Assembly: GCA_937911045.1 (NCBI GenBank)
Contig: CALEPX010000044.1
Location: 1-32,756 of the forward strand
Direction: 5' to 3'
Source of the DNA: an uncultured Fretibacterium sp.
GTDB taxonomy: Bacteria; Synergistota; Synergistia; Synergistales; Aminobacteriaceae
Length of the DNA: 32,756 nucleotides
Shown here: in pieces, positions 1 through 7,330 of the stretch
Layout of the letters: every line of letters begins with the position of its first letter
Position numbering within the stretch: position 1 is the first letter of the stretch
Position numbers and translations under genes: made by a program
The notes under the pieces: model-generated
What the model was told of the DNA's origin: nothing
The model's input: only the letters and a program-made list of their open reading frames with translations
Database searches by the model: none

Positions 1-24
1 CATCAAATGAGAGCATTTTTTGAG
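1..24. repeat. Left copy of 24-bp direct repeat (candidate att site)
   Basis: The first 24 bases are identical to 17564-17587. Within the repeat TCAAA (3-7) and TTTGA (19-23) form an inverted pair around an 11-base spacer, the layout of a tyrosine-recombinase core site. The copies diverge at the 25th base. The left edge is unknown because the window begins here, so the repeat may be longer. With the recombinase beside the right copy, this is read as the left attachment site of a 17.5-kb element. Confidence 0.7.
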
Positions 25-28
25 AAAA

Positions 29-64
29 TTAAACATCCGTAAAGTCAACTTTACGGATGTTTAA
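29..64 (-). terminator. Perfect 16-bp hairpin, probable terminator for leftward transcription
   Basis: Bases 29-44 pair perfectly with 49-64 around a 4-base loop. Read on the minus strand the stem is followed by a T-rich run, as in a Rho-independent terminator, and it lies about 75 bp beyond the stop codon of the decayed AcrVA2-like gene. It could alternatively be a structural part of the element end, because it sits only 4 bp inside the candidate att site. Confidence 0.5.
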
Positions 65-109
65 GGGTCAAAGTTACACAAAAATGCCATTAAAAAAATC
101 ATTCCCTCA

Positions 110-152
110 CCGGAAACTCATATCTTAACCGGAAACTCATATTTTCACCGGA
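110..152. repeat. Short tandem repeat, 19-bp period
   Basis: CCGGAAACTCATAT occurs at 110-123 and 129-142, and a third partial copy (CCGGA) starts at 148. The stop codon of the AcrVA2-like remnant lies in this repeat. It may mark slippage or rearrangement at the end of that gene. No function is assigned. Confidence 0.5.
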
Positions 153-850
153 TGCACTGTGACTTCATCGAACTCTCCTCCATGGATAAACATGGGCTCA
201 ACCCAACGAAGAACCAGCTTTCTCTCTCCACTCCTCGGTCCCGTCCAATAGTTATGCCAATGTCCGCGTCGGGCATGTGGGCGCTTGGGGCTGCATTCCA
301 CTCCACCTCCACCTGCATTCATCAAGGTCGGCAAACTTCGAATCGTCACCACAATCCGGACTCCTACCGACTACTAGTGCACTTCCTTGAAGCAAGCTTG
401 GAGCTCACGTCGGGACCTACTGTAAGGTCAGTCATCCGATATGTCCGCATTCTGTGCAATGAGATAAATATGAGCCAAAGTGCCGTTCCACCAACCTTCC
501 ACGACCACAAAAGTGGTACATCTCCATCAAGCACGCCTCAAGAACCTCACACAACACCAGCATCTATCATATGCAAGTCCTCACTCCAGTGTGGGAACTT
601 GTAGCTCACGGAGCCTGACGATTAGTTCGTCGAAAAAAATCATCATTGAAAGTCTCTATCGCACCTCCAGCTCAGACAATACCAGGAATAGCGCCTACAC
701 ACTTCGTCTCAGTCCAGACAGCTCCTCCGGAGTGCACCAAGATAACCAGACTCCTGATGTATATCCGGAGCTTATTTTCCTTTGTTTCACACCGTCTTAT
801 GGCTAAGTACATTTTCATCACACTCCAAAACTCAGTCATAACATGCTCTC
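137..850 (-). pseudogene. AcrVA2-like family gene, heavily decayed
   Basis: The last open stretch (137-352, minus) contains KRPHARRGHWHNYWTGPR and then KLVLRWVEPMFIH. From memory this matches the C-terminal domain of the Cas12a inhibitor AcrVA2 (RPHIRRGHWHGYWQG, then an RVRW-type strand and VFVN) and of its many phage and plasmid homologues. Further upstream, in other frames, are HIYLIAQNADISDD (about 430-480; compare the LLWL...DIT segment of AcrVA2) and VGVRI (about 352-366; compare the IGERLG segment). Several frameshifts and stops separate the pieces, so no functional protein can be made. Where the gene began is not clear; nothing recognisable remains before about 850. AcrVA2 itself blocks Cas12a by lowering its production, but most family members are in hosts with no known Cas12a, so the ancestral role here is uncertain. 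The plus-strand reading frames over this stretch look like antisense artefacts. Confidence 0.55.
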
Positions 851-869
851 AGGATTACCAGGGCTAAAA

Positions 870-943
870 ATTTTGCGACTGCCTGCGTCTAACCCTGCGC
901 CGGTCTTCGCACTCAAGGACATTAGAAAATTAGACCATCCCCC
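870..943 (-). repeat. Diverged ~74-bp repeat, copy B (inverted relative to 6484-6557)
   Basis: Read on the minus strand this aligns without gaps to the plus strand at 6484-6557, at roughly three quarters identity. GGGGGATGGTCT, CTTGAGT and AGACCGGCGCAGGGT are exact in both copies. GGTCT and AGACC can pair in each copy, closing a hairpin of about 35 bases. It lies upstream of the AcrVA2-like remnant on the same strand. It could be a structured RNA or DNA element, a mobile-element end, or a duplicated gene edge. Confidence 0.55.
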
Positions 944-992
944 TCCCCAGTTTGAGGCTGAAACGAGAGTTGACAACATCCTCTACCCCACC

Positions 993-1133
993 CAGGCTGT
1001 CCGAAAACTCCCCAGACCGACAAAAATTGGAGATCTTTTTACTATGGGAAGAGACGGAAAATGCGTCAGAGAGGCTTCCTCGTCGTTCTTAATTTTCTGA
1101 CAATTCTTTAGCTTTTAGTTTTCGGACAGCCTG
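993..1133. repeat. 17-bp perfect inverted repeat around ~107 bp
   Basis: Bases 993-1009 are the exact reverse complement of 1117-1133. The arms carry the 9-mer TTTCGGACA (or its complement), which recurs at 1477-1485 and 17604-17612. The enclosed sequence has no convincing gene. Possibilities are a miniature inverted-repeat element or paired operator sites for an element-encoded regulator. Confidence 0.5.
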
Positions 1134-1143
1134 CCCCTATACT

Positions 1144-1364
1144 ATGTTTGATCTCAGTGAGGACGAAACCATAGCGGAAGAAATTGACCTTGAAGCAAAG
1201 AACGGTTGTCGAGCTTTATGTTCTGAATCTTATACCATGAAAAGTGGCATCAGGTGACGAGAGTAGACACTGAGAATGATTACAACACGAACATTTTCGT
1301 CTATTTAAAGAACGCTCCGAGAGGATCTATCCCAACGGCGGACAACCTCAAACCGTACGTATAA
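1144..1364 (+). pseudogene. Small unidentified gene, probably frameshifted
   Basis: An ATG at 1144 opens a 37-codon frame (MFDLSEDETIAEEIDLEAK...) that stops at 1257. A second frame overlaps it and runs to a stop at 1364 (contains YHEKWHQVTRVDTENDYN). Joined by frameshifts the two would give a protein of roughly 70 residues with codon use like the neighbouring replication genes. I do not recognise it. It may also be chance coding in a decayed region. Confidence 0.25.
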
Positions 1365-1428
1365 ACTCCCGACGACGAATAAGCTCAACGAGAGTCGAAG
1401 ATTTATTTTCTCAGATTCTCTTTTACTC

Positions 1429-1458
1429 TTGACTTTATATGTGTACATGATTTATAAT
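1429..1458 (+). promoter_or_regulatory. Sigma70-type promoter for the partition/replication operon
   Basis: TTGACT (1429-1434) and TATAAT (1453-1458) are separated by 18 bp and lie 65 bp upstream of the decayed parA start. A TGTCCGAAA site at 1477-1485 falls just downstream of the expected transcription start and could be an operator. Confidence 0.55.
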
Positions 1459-1522
1459 TATAAATAAGACACAATATGTCCGAAAGAAAAACAAACTCAA
1501 GAAGGGAAAGTCAGAGCTGAAA

Positions 1523-1774
1523 ATGATCAATTTTGTCGATCAAAAAGGCGGAGTCGCAAAAATAACTTCTTGCGCGAATATTGGAGCAAGTCTTGACAAT
1601 CATGGGAAAACCGTTCTACTCGTTAATCTCGACACTCAAGAGTCTTTCTCAACTTCAACAGGGCTCAAAGAGATTGGCGTGCTCGCAACATTTTTCCTGA
1701 GAAAACTCTTCGAGACGAAGATTAGTCAGAACACAGCATTCGCAGAAGAAATCATTGAAAGAGAGAATATTTAA
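1523..1774 (+). pseudogene. ParA partition ATPase reduced by internal deletion
   Basis: The 83-residue product keeps both ends of a ParA but not the middle. The start (NFVDQKGGVAKITSCANIGA) is a Walker A / deviant KGGVGKTT segment in which the second motif glycine and a phosphate-binding Thr are changed (KGGVAKIT). NLDTQ follows in place of the usual DLDPQ. After about residue 53 the protein jumps to FETKISQNTAFAEE, which matches the typical C-terminal FxTxIxxNxxLxEA segment. About two thirds of the ~250-residue family length is missing, including the Walker B region, without a frameshift. It cannot be an active ATPase. It immediately precedes the ribbon-helix-helix gene, the usual order for a type Ib parA-centromere-binding pair. 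Confidence 0.8.
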
Positions 1775-1776
1775 TC

Positions 1777-2103
1777 ATGACAAAGAAAGAAAAATTCATT
1801 ATCGACAGCTCAGTGCTTTTCGGGAATATGACGCAAGAAGAGATCAGAAAAGCAGTCACGCTTAAGCCAGGAAGACCGCAAAACAACAAGCTCGTCAGGA
1901 AGATTGGCCCTCAGAAGGGACTACCGGTCGAACTGACACGTCAGACTTTGATCGTCAGCCTCGAGCAAATGGAGACTCTCAAGAATTACGCATACACTGA
2001 GAGAATGAAATTAAAAGACGTTGTTTCTCAGGCGTTCAATGAGTTTATTGAAAAACATGTCAATCCGAAAAACTTGCTCATTCGTCCGGAAAATTGGAGG
2101 TAA
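1777..2103 (+). CDS. Ribbon-helix-helix DNA-binding protein, partition partner
   Basis: A 108-residue protein starts two bases after the parA remnant's stop. Residues about 54-95 have the ribbon-helix-helix pattern: a short strand (RQTLIVSL), a helix (EQMETLKNYAYTER), a turn (MKL) and a second helix (KDVVSQAFNEFIEK). The N-terminal half is basic and probably disordered. Plasmid partition modules often pair ParA with such a small centromere-binding protein (the ParG/Omega type), which also represses the operon. The gene is intact, so DNA binding may outlive the loss of its ATPase partner. A plain transcriptional repressor is the alternative. Confidence 0.65.
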   Translation: MTKKEKFIIDSSVLFGNMTQEEIRKAVTLKPGRPQNNKLVRKIGPQKGLPVELTRQTLIVSLEQMETLKNYAYTERMKLKDVVSQAFNEFIEKHVNPKNLLIRPENWR

Positions 2104-2113
2104 ATAAAATATT

Positions 2114-2290
2114 ATGAACTCACGATCTTATACTGTAAAAGAAGTAACTCAACTTCTCGGAGTAAACAAAGATACAGTCGGACGCATGATCAAAGACGGA
2201 CGCCTCGATGCTGAGAAAGTCGGTCGAGCTTATCAGATCACAGAAGAGTCAATCAAGAGACTCGTGAAGGAAGGAAGCAAAAATAAATGA
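2114..2290 (+). CDS. Excisionase/MerR-like HTH protein (58 aa)
   Basis: The frame begins MNSRSYTVKEVTQLLGV and continues NKDTVGRMIKDGRLDAEKVG then AYQITEESIKRLV, the classic helix-turn-helix plus wing of the HTH_17 / excisionase family (YTVKEVAxLLGVSxxTVxRxIxxGxLxAxKVGRxYRI). At 58 residues it is a domain with nothing else. GGAGG at 2096-2100 is upstream at long spacing. Its stop codon overlaps the start of the replication initiator (ATGA), so the two are translationally coupled. It may regulate replication, or act as recombination directionality factor for the recombinase at 17.6 kb. Confidence 0.75.
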   Translation: MNSRSYTVKEVTQLLGVNKDTVGRMIKDGRLDAEKVGRAYQITEESIKRLVKEGSKNK

Positions 2291-3981
2291 TTGTAAAGCT
2301 CACAGCACAAGACAAGAAGCAGATCGAGAAGCTTCATTCAGAATATGCGAAGAAGATCGCTGAGACCGAAGCTCTGATCGAGAAACTCGCTCCGGCGAAG
2401 GACTTCGACGAAGAGAAAGAGCGTGAAATTCAGTCTCGTCGTCCGAAAATGCCTGACCCGGTCAGCTTCACGGAAGAAGGGGCTCCGATCTATTCAGAAG
2501 AGTCTCTCAAGCCGTACAACGAAGCACAGAAGAAAATCAACGATGAACTTGATCAGCTCTTCGAGTCGTGGCTAGACTCAGGCGCTCCGGGATTCAGAGA
2601 AGCAAGAAGAGAACAGTCTCGTCTGATTTCCGAACAGGGAGACGCTATCAACGCACTCTTCAAGCAGATTGAGCAACTGGAGTTTTCAAAGCTCGGCGGA
2701 GACCGTGAGAAGATCATTCAGTCAGCGAGAGAACAAGTGAAGCTTCTGATCGACAATCGCTTCAAAAATTATCAGAAGATCATAGCAACGCAGAAAAACG
2801 AGGACGGAGAACCGTTGACAGGCTTCTCAGCTCGTGATCTGAGGGTCGACGGCGAGAACATATATCTCGACACGGCGACGATCATTCAAGATTGCAAACG
2901 GTCTCTTCTCGCTCTTCATTATGAAGCGCTCAGTCACGATCAGGAAGCGACGAGAGCGATCGACAACATTATTCTCGAGATTGTCACTGACAGTCAGAAA
3001 ACATCGAGCGACAAAGGCGTTCTCGGAGCTATGATCGAGTTTACAGATCGAACTCCGGTCGACTTTGCTTTCACTGATGAAGAAAGAAAAGAACTCGCAG
3101 AAGTCAAAGTCAGCTATCCGGCGAGCTATATCACGCCGATCGACAAAGTCTCGAACAAGGCTTTCGAGGGAGTTTTGAACTCGTCCGAACCGATCGGAGT
3201 CGAAGTCGTCAAAAAAGCAAAGAGTCGCAAGCCGATTTACACTCTCGTCTCGATCGACATCACAGAACTCGAAGGGGTGAAGATCAACGGTCGAAGAGAA
3301 CTGACAGCTTTCGATCGAGAAGTCCATGACGCAATCATCACGCTCTATGTCGAGGGCGGAAATACTTATATCACGGTCAACATGATCTATCAAATGATGA
3401 CCGGGAAACGGGGCGCTCATTGTTCTTCAAAACAAGCTCAAGCGATCTCTGACGCAATCACGAAGCTCATGTTCTCTCATGCGATCATTGACGCAAGTCA
3501 GGAAGCTCAGCTCAGAGGACTCGACAAAGCAAAGTATGACTCGAATCTTCTCAACGCAAAGCGACTCACGATCTTAGCGAACGGACAAACGACGGAAGCG
3601 ATCAAGATTCTCGACACACCGATTCTCTATGATTACGCCGAAAGAAGAAATCAGATCGGGCGTTTCGACGTGAAGCTTCTTGACAGTCCCGTCAATAAGA
3701 CAGAAGAAAATATCGTTCTTGACGGCTATCTCCGGCGACGTATTCTCAGCATGAAGGGAAGCTCGAAGCTCTCTCCGACGATCAAATATGACACGCTTTA
3801 CAAGCAGCTCGAGATCACAGCGCCGTCAGACGGAGCGCTCCGAAAGAAGAAGCTGAAAGTCCGCAAGACTGTCAAGAAACTTTTCGACTTCTACAAAAAA
3901 GAAGGATTCATTCTCGGCTATGTCGAGAACACTCACAAGAGTGAGAAAAACAAAATTGACAGTGTCACTGTAAGATATTGA
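2287..3981 (+). CDS. Plasmid replication initiator protein (winged-helix type)
   Basis: The protein has 564 residues. The first ~160 residues are charged and helical with coiled-coil character. From about residue 345, LTAFDREVHDAIITLYVEGG and YITVNMIYQMMTGK give the helix-turn-helix of the winged-helix initiators found on plasmids of low-GC and gut bacteria. A second winged-helix-like segment near the C-terminus has IKYDTLYKQLEI followed by a basic stretch and KKLFDFYKKEGFILGY. Assignment rests on this fold pattern and on context: six iteron-like repeats begin 33 bp after the stop, and a primase-helicase follows. The start is fixed by the ATGA overlap with the upstream gene. The frame is intact, so the initiator could still work. 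Confidence 0.7.
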   Translation: MIVKLTAQDKKQIEKLHSEYAKKIAETEALIEKLAPAKDFDEEKEREIQSRRPKMPDPVSFTEEGAPIYSEESLKPYNEAQKKINDELDQLFESWLDSGAPGFREARREQSRLISEQGDAINALFKQIEQLEFSKLGGDREKIIQSAREQVKLLIDNRFKNYQKIIATQKNEDGEPLTGFSARDLRVDGENIYLDTATIIQDCKRSLLALHYEALSHDQEATRAIDNIILEIVTDSQKTSSDKGVLGAMIEFTDRTPVDFAFTDEERKELAEVKVSYPASYITPIDKVSNKAFEGVLNSSEPIGVEVVKKAKSRKPIYTLVSIDITELEGVKINGRRELTAFDREVHDAIITLYVEGGNTYITVNMIYQMMTGKRGAHCSSKQAQAISDAITKLMFSHAIIDASQEAQLRGLDKAKYDSNLLNAKRLTILANGQTTEAIKILDTPILYDYAERRNQIGRFDVKLLDSPVNKTEENIVLDGYLRRRILSMKGSSKLSPTIKYDTLYKQLEITAPSDGALRKKKLKVRKTVKKLFDFYKKEGFILGYVENTHKSEKNKIDSVTVRY

Positions 3982-4013
3982 AAATGCTGAAAAACAGTCA
4001 GGGGAGGGGGACT

Positions 4014-4177
4014 CCGTACAAACAGTAACGACACCCCCGTAAAATTGATAACGCTTAATATCAGTCGGCGAGCTGAAAAACAGTCAGGGGGGACTCCGTA
4101 TAAACGGTAACGCTACCCCGTATAAACGGTAACGTACCCCCGTATAAACGGTAACGTACCCCCGTATAAACGGTAAC
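4014..4177 (+). repeat. Iteron array, probable replication origin
   Basis: CCGTATAAACGGTAAC occurs exactly at 4096-4111, 4118-4133, 4140-4155 and 4162-4177, with a strict 22-bp period (two helical turns). Degenerate copies begin at 4014 and 4037. A longer block, GCTGAAAAACAGTCAGGGG plus the following first iteron, is itself duplicated (3986 onward and 4072 onward). Direct repeats on one face of the helix next to a rep gene are the hallmark of an iteron-controlled plasmid origin where Rep binds. Confidence 0.8.
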
Positions 4178-4230
4178 ACTGAACGTCCAAAAAAAGCCGA
4201 GTTTTTTCAGTGAAATCAAGGGGTTACGAG

Positions 4231-4325
4231 ATCGATGAAAAACTGTATATGCTTTATATGCTTTATAAGCATTATAACGCGAGCGGACTTTGCTTCGCGG
4301 TCCGCTCGTCTCGCTGTGTTATAAA
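4231..4325 (+). other. AT-rich unwinding region and hairpin beside the iterons
   Basis: From about 4231 the sequence is AT-rich with ATATGCTTT-type repeats, as in a DNA unwinding element. A hairpin follows (stem 4280-4288 with 4300-4308, extended by TTATAAC arms at 4272-4278 and 4318-4323). It lies between the iterons and the primase-helicase gene. It fits the melting region of the origin, or a terminator ahead of the next gene. Together with the iterons it fills the 383-bp gap after the rep gene. Confidence 0.4.
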
Positions 4326-4364
4326 TAAAACTCACAAAATTCGGAAGAAAGAGGAAATCAAAAC

Positions 4365-6377
4365 ATGATTGATGACTCAGTGAAAGAAAAAATTCGTTTG
4401 AGACTGATTGAATATGTCTCACAGATAACGAAACCGGACAGAAAATCTGGCAAAAATATGTTTGTCTGTCCGTTATGTGGAAGTGGGGCTCATGGCGAAA
4501 GAAACAGTGACGGCGCTTTTCATGTGACCGGAGCGGTGTGGTACTGCCACTCATGCAAACAAGGCGGAGACATCTTCAAGTTGATCGAGCTTTACGAGGG
4601 ACTCTCGAGTTTTCCCGAGCAACTGAAGAGAGGAGCAGATCTTATCGGAGTGTCAATTATTGAAACGGTGAAGAATGATTTCTTGGCGCTAAAGAATGAA
4701 AAACGCAAGCCAGAAGCGGAGAGGGCAAAGCAGATTGAGATTTTTTCTTCACAGATCGTTGGAACTTTGGCGGAGAAATATCTTCATGATCGAGGATTTT
4801 CAGATGAGACGATCGCTCACTTCATGCTCGGGTTCAATGCTCAAACGGGTCGGGTTGTTATCCCTTATCCCGGAACAGATTACAAAATCGAGCGAGCGAT
4901 CAGTGACCATGCGGAGAGAAAATATCTTTATCCGACGGGTGAATCAATTCCGGTCTTCATGATTAAGGACGGTGAGTCTGATTATTTCTATATCACAGAA
5001 GGACAGCTTGACGCTCTGTCAATGTATCAAGTTGGGGTAAAAAATGTTATCGCTCTCGGCGGTGGAAGCTATCGTCTGATCGAAGAACTTCTCGAAACGA
5101 CGAAGATTGCCGGAGCGGTGATTGTTGCTGACAGAGATCCGGAAGAGAAGCGAGAGAAAGACGGACTCACTCCTGGTGAGAGAACTGCTCTAAACATTGA
5201 GAAAACACTCTCATCTCACGGGATCAAGAGTGTGATTGTTTATCCGCCGGAAGGATTCAAAGACGCGAATGATCTTCTCAAAGCTGATCCGGTTCGGCTC
5301 AGAAATTTTCTCGCTGAAAGCGTGAAGGAGGTTGTTGAGAAGCCGTCAGAAGGTCTCAAGGTGATTAACGTCGGCGATTATCTGTCAGAGAGCTTTTTCG
5401 ATGCTGACATCGCATATTTCAAGAAATATAAAGACAGGAAGCTCGGATTTGCGAACGTTGACAAATTTGTGACTTTATATCCTGGAGTTGCTTGTCTAGG
5501 CGGAGCTTCTTCTCTCGGAAAGACGACATTTGCCGTGAATATTGTCGACAATCTTCTTGAAAAGGGCGAGTCAGTCATATACTTCTCACTTGAACAGTGC
5601 CCGATTGAGCTGATCACGAAATCACTTGCGCGCGGTGTGTATGAGATTGATTCGTTGTCGCGGATCAATAACGTCGACATTAAGAACGGAGCAAGTTCTG
5701 ATGCTCTGATCAGGGCAAGGAGCGAATATTCTCAGACGGCTCAGAAGTATCAGCTAATTGAGGGTGATTTTCACTTCACAGCTCGAACGATCATCGATTA
5801 TGTTGAAGAATATATCAAAGAGACGGGGGGTAGACCGATCGTCGTGATCGACTATTTACAGTTAATAGCTCCGCCGGAGGGATTCAAAGGTACTCAGCGA
5901 GAGAGCATTGACGAGAATCTGAAAGCGATCAAGGATATGTCGAAGAGGAACGAGCTTTTCGTTCTTCTGATTTCGAGCTTCAATCGTGCGAGCTACAAAG
6001 AACCCGTTGGAATGGAGTCTTTCAAAGAGTCTGGAATGATTGAATATACCTGCGACTATATTCTTGGACTTCAACTTTCAATTCTCGAAGATTCAGACTT
6101 TTATACGACGACCGGGATGAGGGGTGGAGAACGGGAGAACAACAACGACAAGAAGGAAAAGAAGCTCTATGAAGCGATCAATCAGTCGCCGAAAGAAGTC
6201 GAGCTTGTTGCTCTCAAGAACAGGAACGGTCGTCAGCGTTTCAAATGCTTCTTCAAGTATAAAATGGAGTTTGACACGTTCATTCCGGACTTAAATTCTC
6301 GATACGATCCGAAGTTAGTTTCGTCGGAGTTCAAGGCGCTCAGGAGTGTAGACTCAGTTCCGTTCAAAACGGTCTAA
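4365..6377 (+). CDS. Bifunctional primase-helicase (CHC2 zinc finger, Toprim, DnaB-type)
   Basis: The protein has 670 residues in three domains. Residues about 35-70 form a CHC2 zinc finger (CPLCGSGAH, WYCHSCKQGGD). Residues about 190-310 are a Toprim domain (YITEGQLDALSM, then ALGGG and VIVADRDP, with the acidic residues of the primase active site). From about 370, LYPGVACLGGASSLGKTTFA is the Walker A of a RecA/DnaB-fold helicase, IVVIDYLQLI is Walker B, and LLISSFNR a later helicase motif. This architecture is that of phage T7 gp4 and Twinkle-like enzymes, which unwind DNA and lay primers at a replication fork. GAGG precedes the ATG at 10 bases. The gene is complete. With the rep gene and iterons it completes a replicon. 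Confidence 0.93.
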   Translation: MIDDSVKEKIRLRLIEYVSQITKPDRKSGKNMFVCPLCGSGAHGERNSDGAFHVTGAVWYCHSCKQGGDIFKLIELYEGLSSFPEQLKRGADLIGVSIIETVKNDFLALKNEKRKPEAERAKQIEIFSSQIVGTLAEKYLHDRGFSDETIAHFMLGFNAQTGRVVIPYPGTDYKIERAISDHAERKYLYPTGESIPVFMIKDGESDYFYITEGQLDALSMYQVGVKNVIALGGGSYRLIEELLETTKIAGAVIVADRDPEEKREKDGLTPGERTALNIEKTLSSHGIKSVIVYPPEGFKDANDLLKADPVRLRNFLAESVKEVVEKPSEGLKVINVGDYLSESFFDADIAYFKKYKDRKLGFANVDKFVTLYPGVACLGGASSLGKTTFAVNIVDNLLEKGESVIYFSLEQCPIELITKSLARGVYEIDSLSRINNVDIKNGASSDALIRARSEYSQTAQKYQLIEGDFHFTARTIIDYVEEYIKETGGRPIVVIDYLQLIAPPEGFKGTQRESIDENLKAIKDMSKRNELFVLLISSFNRASYKEPVGMESFKESGMIEYTCDYILGLQLSILEDSDFYTTTGMRGGERENNNDKKEKKLYEAINQSPKEVELVALKNRNGRQRFKCFFKYKMEFDTFIPDLNSRYDPKLVSSEFKALRSVDSVPFKTV

Positions 6378-6399
6378 AATCGAATAGCATTTCAAGAGT

Positions 6400-6428
6400 G
6401 AGCGGATTCAAGTTCGCTCTTTCTTTTA
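6400..6428 (+). terminator. Rho-independent terminator after the primase-helicase
   Basis: GAGCGGA (6400-6406) pairs with TTCGCTC (6413-6419, one G-T wobble) around a 6-base loop. T-rich sequence (TTTCTTTT) follows at 6420-6427. It lies 23 bp after the stop codon. Confidence 0.6.
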
Positions 6429-6483
6429 GTTTTGTTGTGTAGTTATGTAAAATTAACGCGTCTAATTTTTCGTCTTTCAAGTG

Positions 6484-6557
6484 GGGGGATGGTCTGATTC
6501 CCTAGAGTTCTTGAGTTAGCAGACCGGCGCAGGGTCGCACGCGCATAGTAGCTAAAA
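6484..6557 (+). repeat. Diverged ~74-bp repeat, copy A
   Basis: This is the plus-strand partner of 870-943. In this copy the closing stem is one pair longer (GGTCTG 6491-6496 with CAGACC 6520-6525). It sits directly before the vapE fragment. The substitutions fall at all codon positions and one copy has in-frame stops, so shared coding sequence is not the obvious explanation. Confidence 0.55.
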
Positions 6558-6560
6558 TCA

Positions 6561-7017
6561 ATGTTCCCTAATGGTATGGGCGAAGTCCGATATCTAGCCA
6601 CAGTCAATCCACTTGAATTCTTGAACGACGAGACGGGTAGTCGTCAGTTTTGGGTTGTAAAACCTAATATTGAACTGGCTAGGGTGCTGAAGCTGAATGA
6701 GCCGTGGGTTCATCAGATGTGGGCGCAGGTTTATGAGCCGCTGTATAAGGAGAACCCACAGTGCTTCCGGTTGGATAAGCAAGAACAGAAGAGCCTAGCT
6801 ACCGTTAATGAGGTGTACTTGAAGCCTCTCAGTGATAAGTTGAGCTTCGATGCTTCTGAAGCCCAGTGGAGGTGGAAAACCGTTAGCGAGAGCTGAAGTA
6901 ACTGTAAGAAAATTCAGCGCAATCCAGAGGTGCGAAGTTCTGCCCAAGAAGTGGCTTAAGATGAAAAACTCTCACAATCGTAAGCTGTCCAGAGTGCCGC
7001 GACCGCTCTTGCTTTGA
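6561..7017 (+). pseudogene. VapE-like primase/ATPase, C-terminal fragment
   Basis: The frame from 6561 to 6896 contains YLATVNPLEFLNDETGSRQF, the signature of the virulence-associated E (VapE) ATPase found in phages and mobile islands (usually xxGTxNxxEFLxDxTGxRRF). The N-terminal 400 or more residues of the family are absent. The frame ends early at WRWKTVSES, but a shifted frame then reads EVLPKKWLKMKNSHNRKLSRVPRPLL before a stop at 7017. That resembles the usual VapE C-terminus (L...GW.....NGRKLYRVPPL). So the fragment is 5'-truncated and also frameshifted near 6890. Confidence 0.65.
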
Positions 7018-7211
7018 CCCCCTACGAAGAGGATGATAAACCGGAATGTTATAAATTTAACGGAGAAGTTATAAGCTCTGACACGCATCAGAATGCACCC
7101 AGAACCAGCACCACCAGTTATGAAGCAATTCACACCCGACATCACCAGGTCGAAACAAGCTTGTTGCTCCTCGTTTAGCTGTTTGGTTCCTTCATCCAGA
7201 ACTACATTCAT
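6972..7211 (-). pseudogene. PIF1-like helicase, N-terminal fragment
   Basis: Read on the minus strand, residues 11-38 are QLNEEQQACFDLVMSGVNCF followed by ITGGAGSG, the start of a PIF1/RecD2-like helicase (usually LxxEQxxAFxLVxSGxNVFITGxAGTGKS). Homology stops in the middle of Walker A, after GGAGSG (7098); the conserved Lys is lost and unrelated sequence runs to a stop at 6972. The start overlaps the stop of an upstream reading frame (ATGA at 7208-7211). Only the first ~40 residues of a 400-plus-residue enzyme survive, so it cannot function. Confidence 0.55.
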
Positions 7212-7330
7212 GCTTCCTCCTCCTCATCTTGAAGGTCGTCAAATATCTCTCCGGTTTCAGGATCGAAATCCTCGTAAGGTATCAGCCCGCAGAACGGATC
7301 ATCCATAGGTTCCTGCCATTCGTCGGACCG
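7208..7330 (-). pseudogene. 3' end of an unidentified gene upstream of the helicase fragment
   Basis: On the minus strand a frame reading EPMDDPFCGLIPYEDFD, then an acidic tail (DDLQDEEEEA), ends at 7208. Its stop overlaps the start of the helicase fragment, as in an operon. The 5' part is missing because the insertion sequence lies there. The acidic C-terminus looks like real coding, but the family is not recognisable. It also overlaps the last residues of the transposase reading frame. Confidence 0.35.

Noticed and set aside
152..604. 150-codon plus-strand frame at the left end
   Set aside because: It has low-complexity, Ser/Thr/Pro/His-rich composition, no recognisable family, and is antisense to the AcrVA2-like remnant, which carries the recognisable motif.
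2827..3420. 197-codon minus-strand frame opposite the replication initiator
   Set aside because: It is very rich in Asp, Arg, Ser and Phe as expected from reading the opposite strand of GATC/TCG-rich codons, with no start signal or motif.
3986..4177. CRISPR array at the short regular repeats
   Set aside because: The 16-bp repeats have 6-bp, nearly constant gaps with no unique spacers, and no cas genes are near; they are origin iterons.
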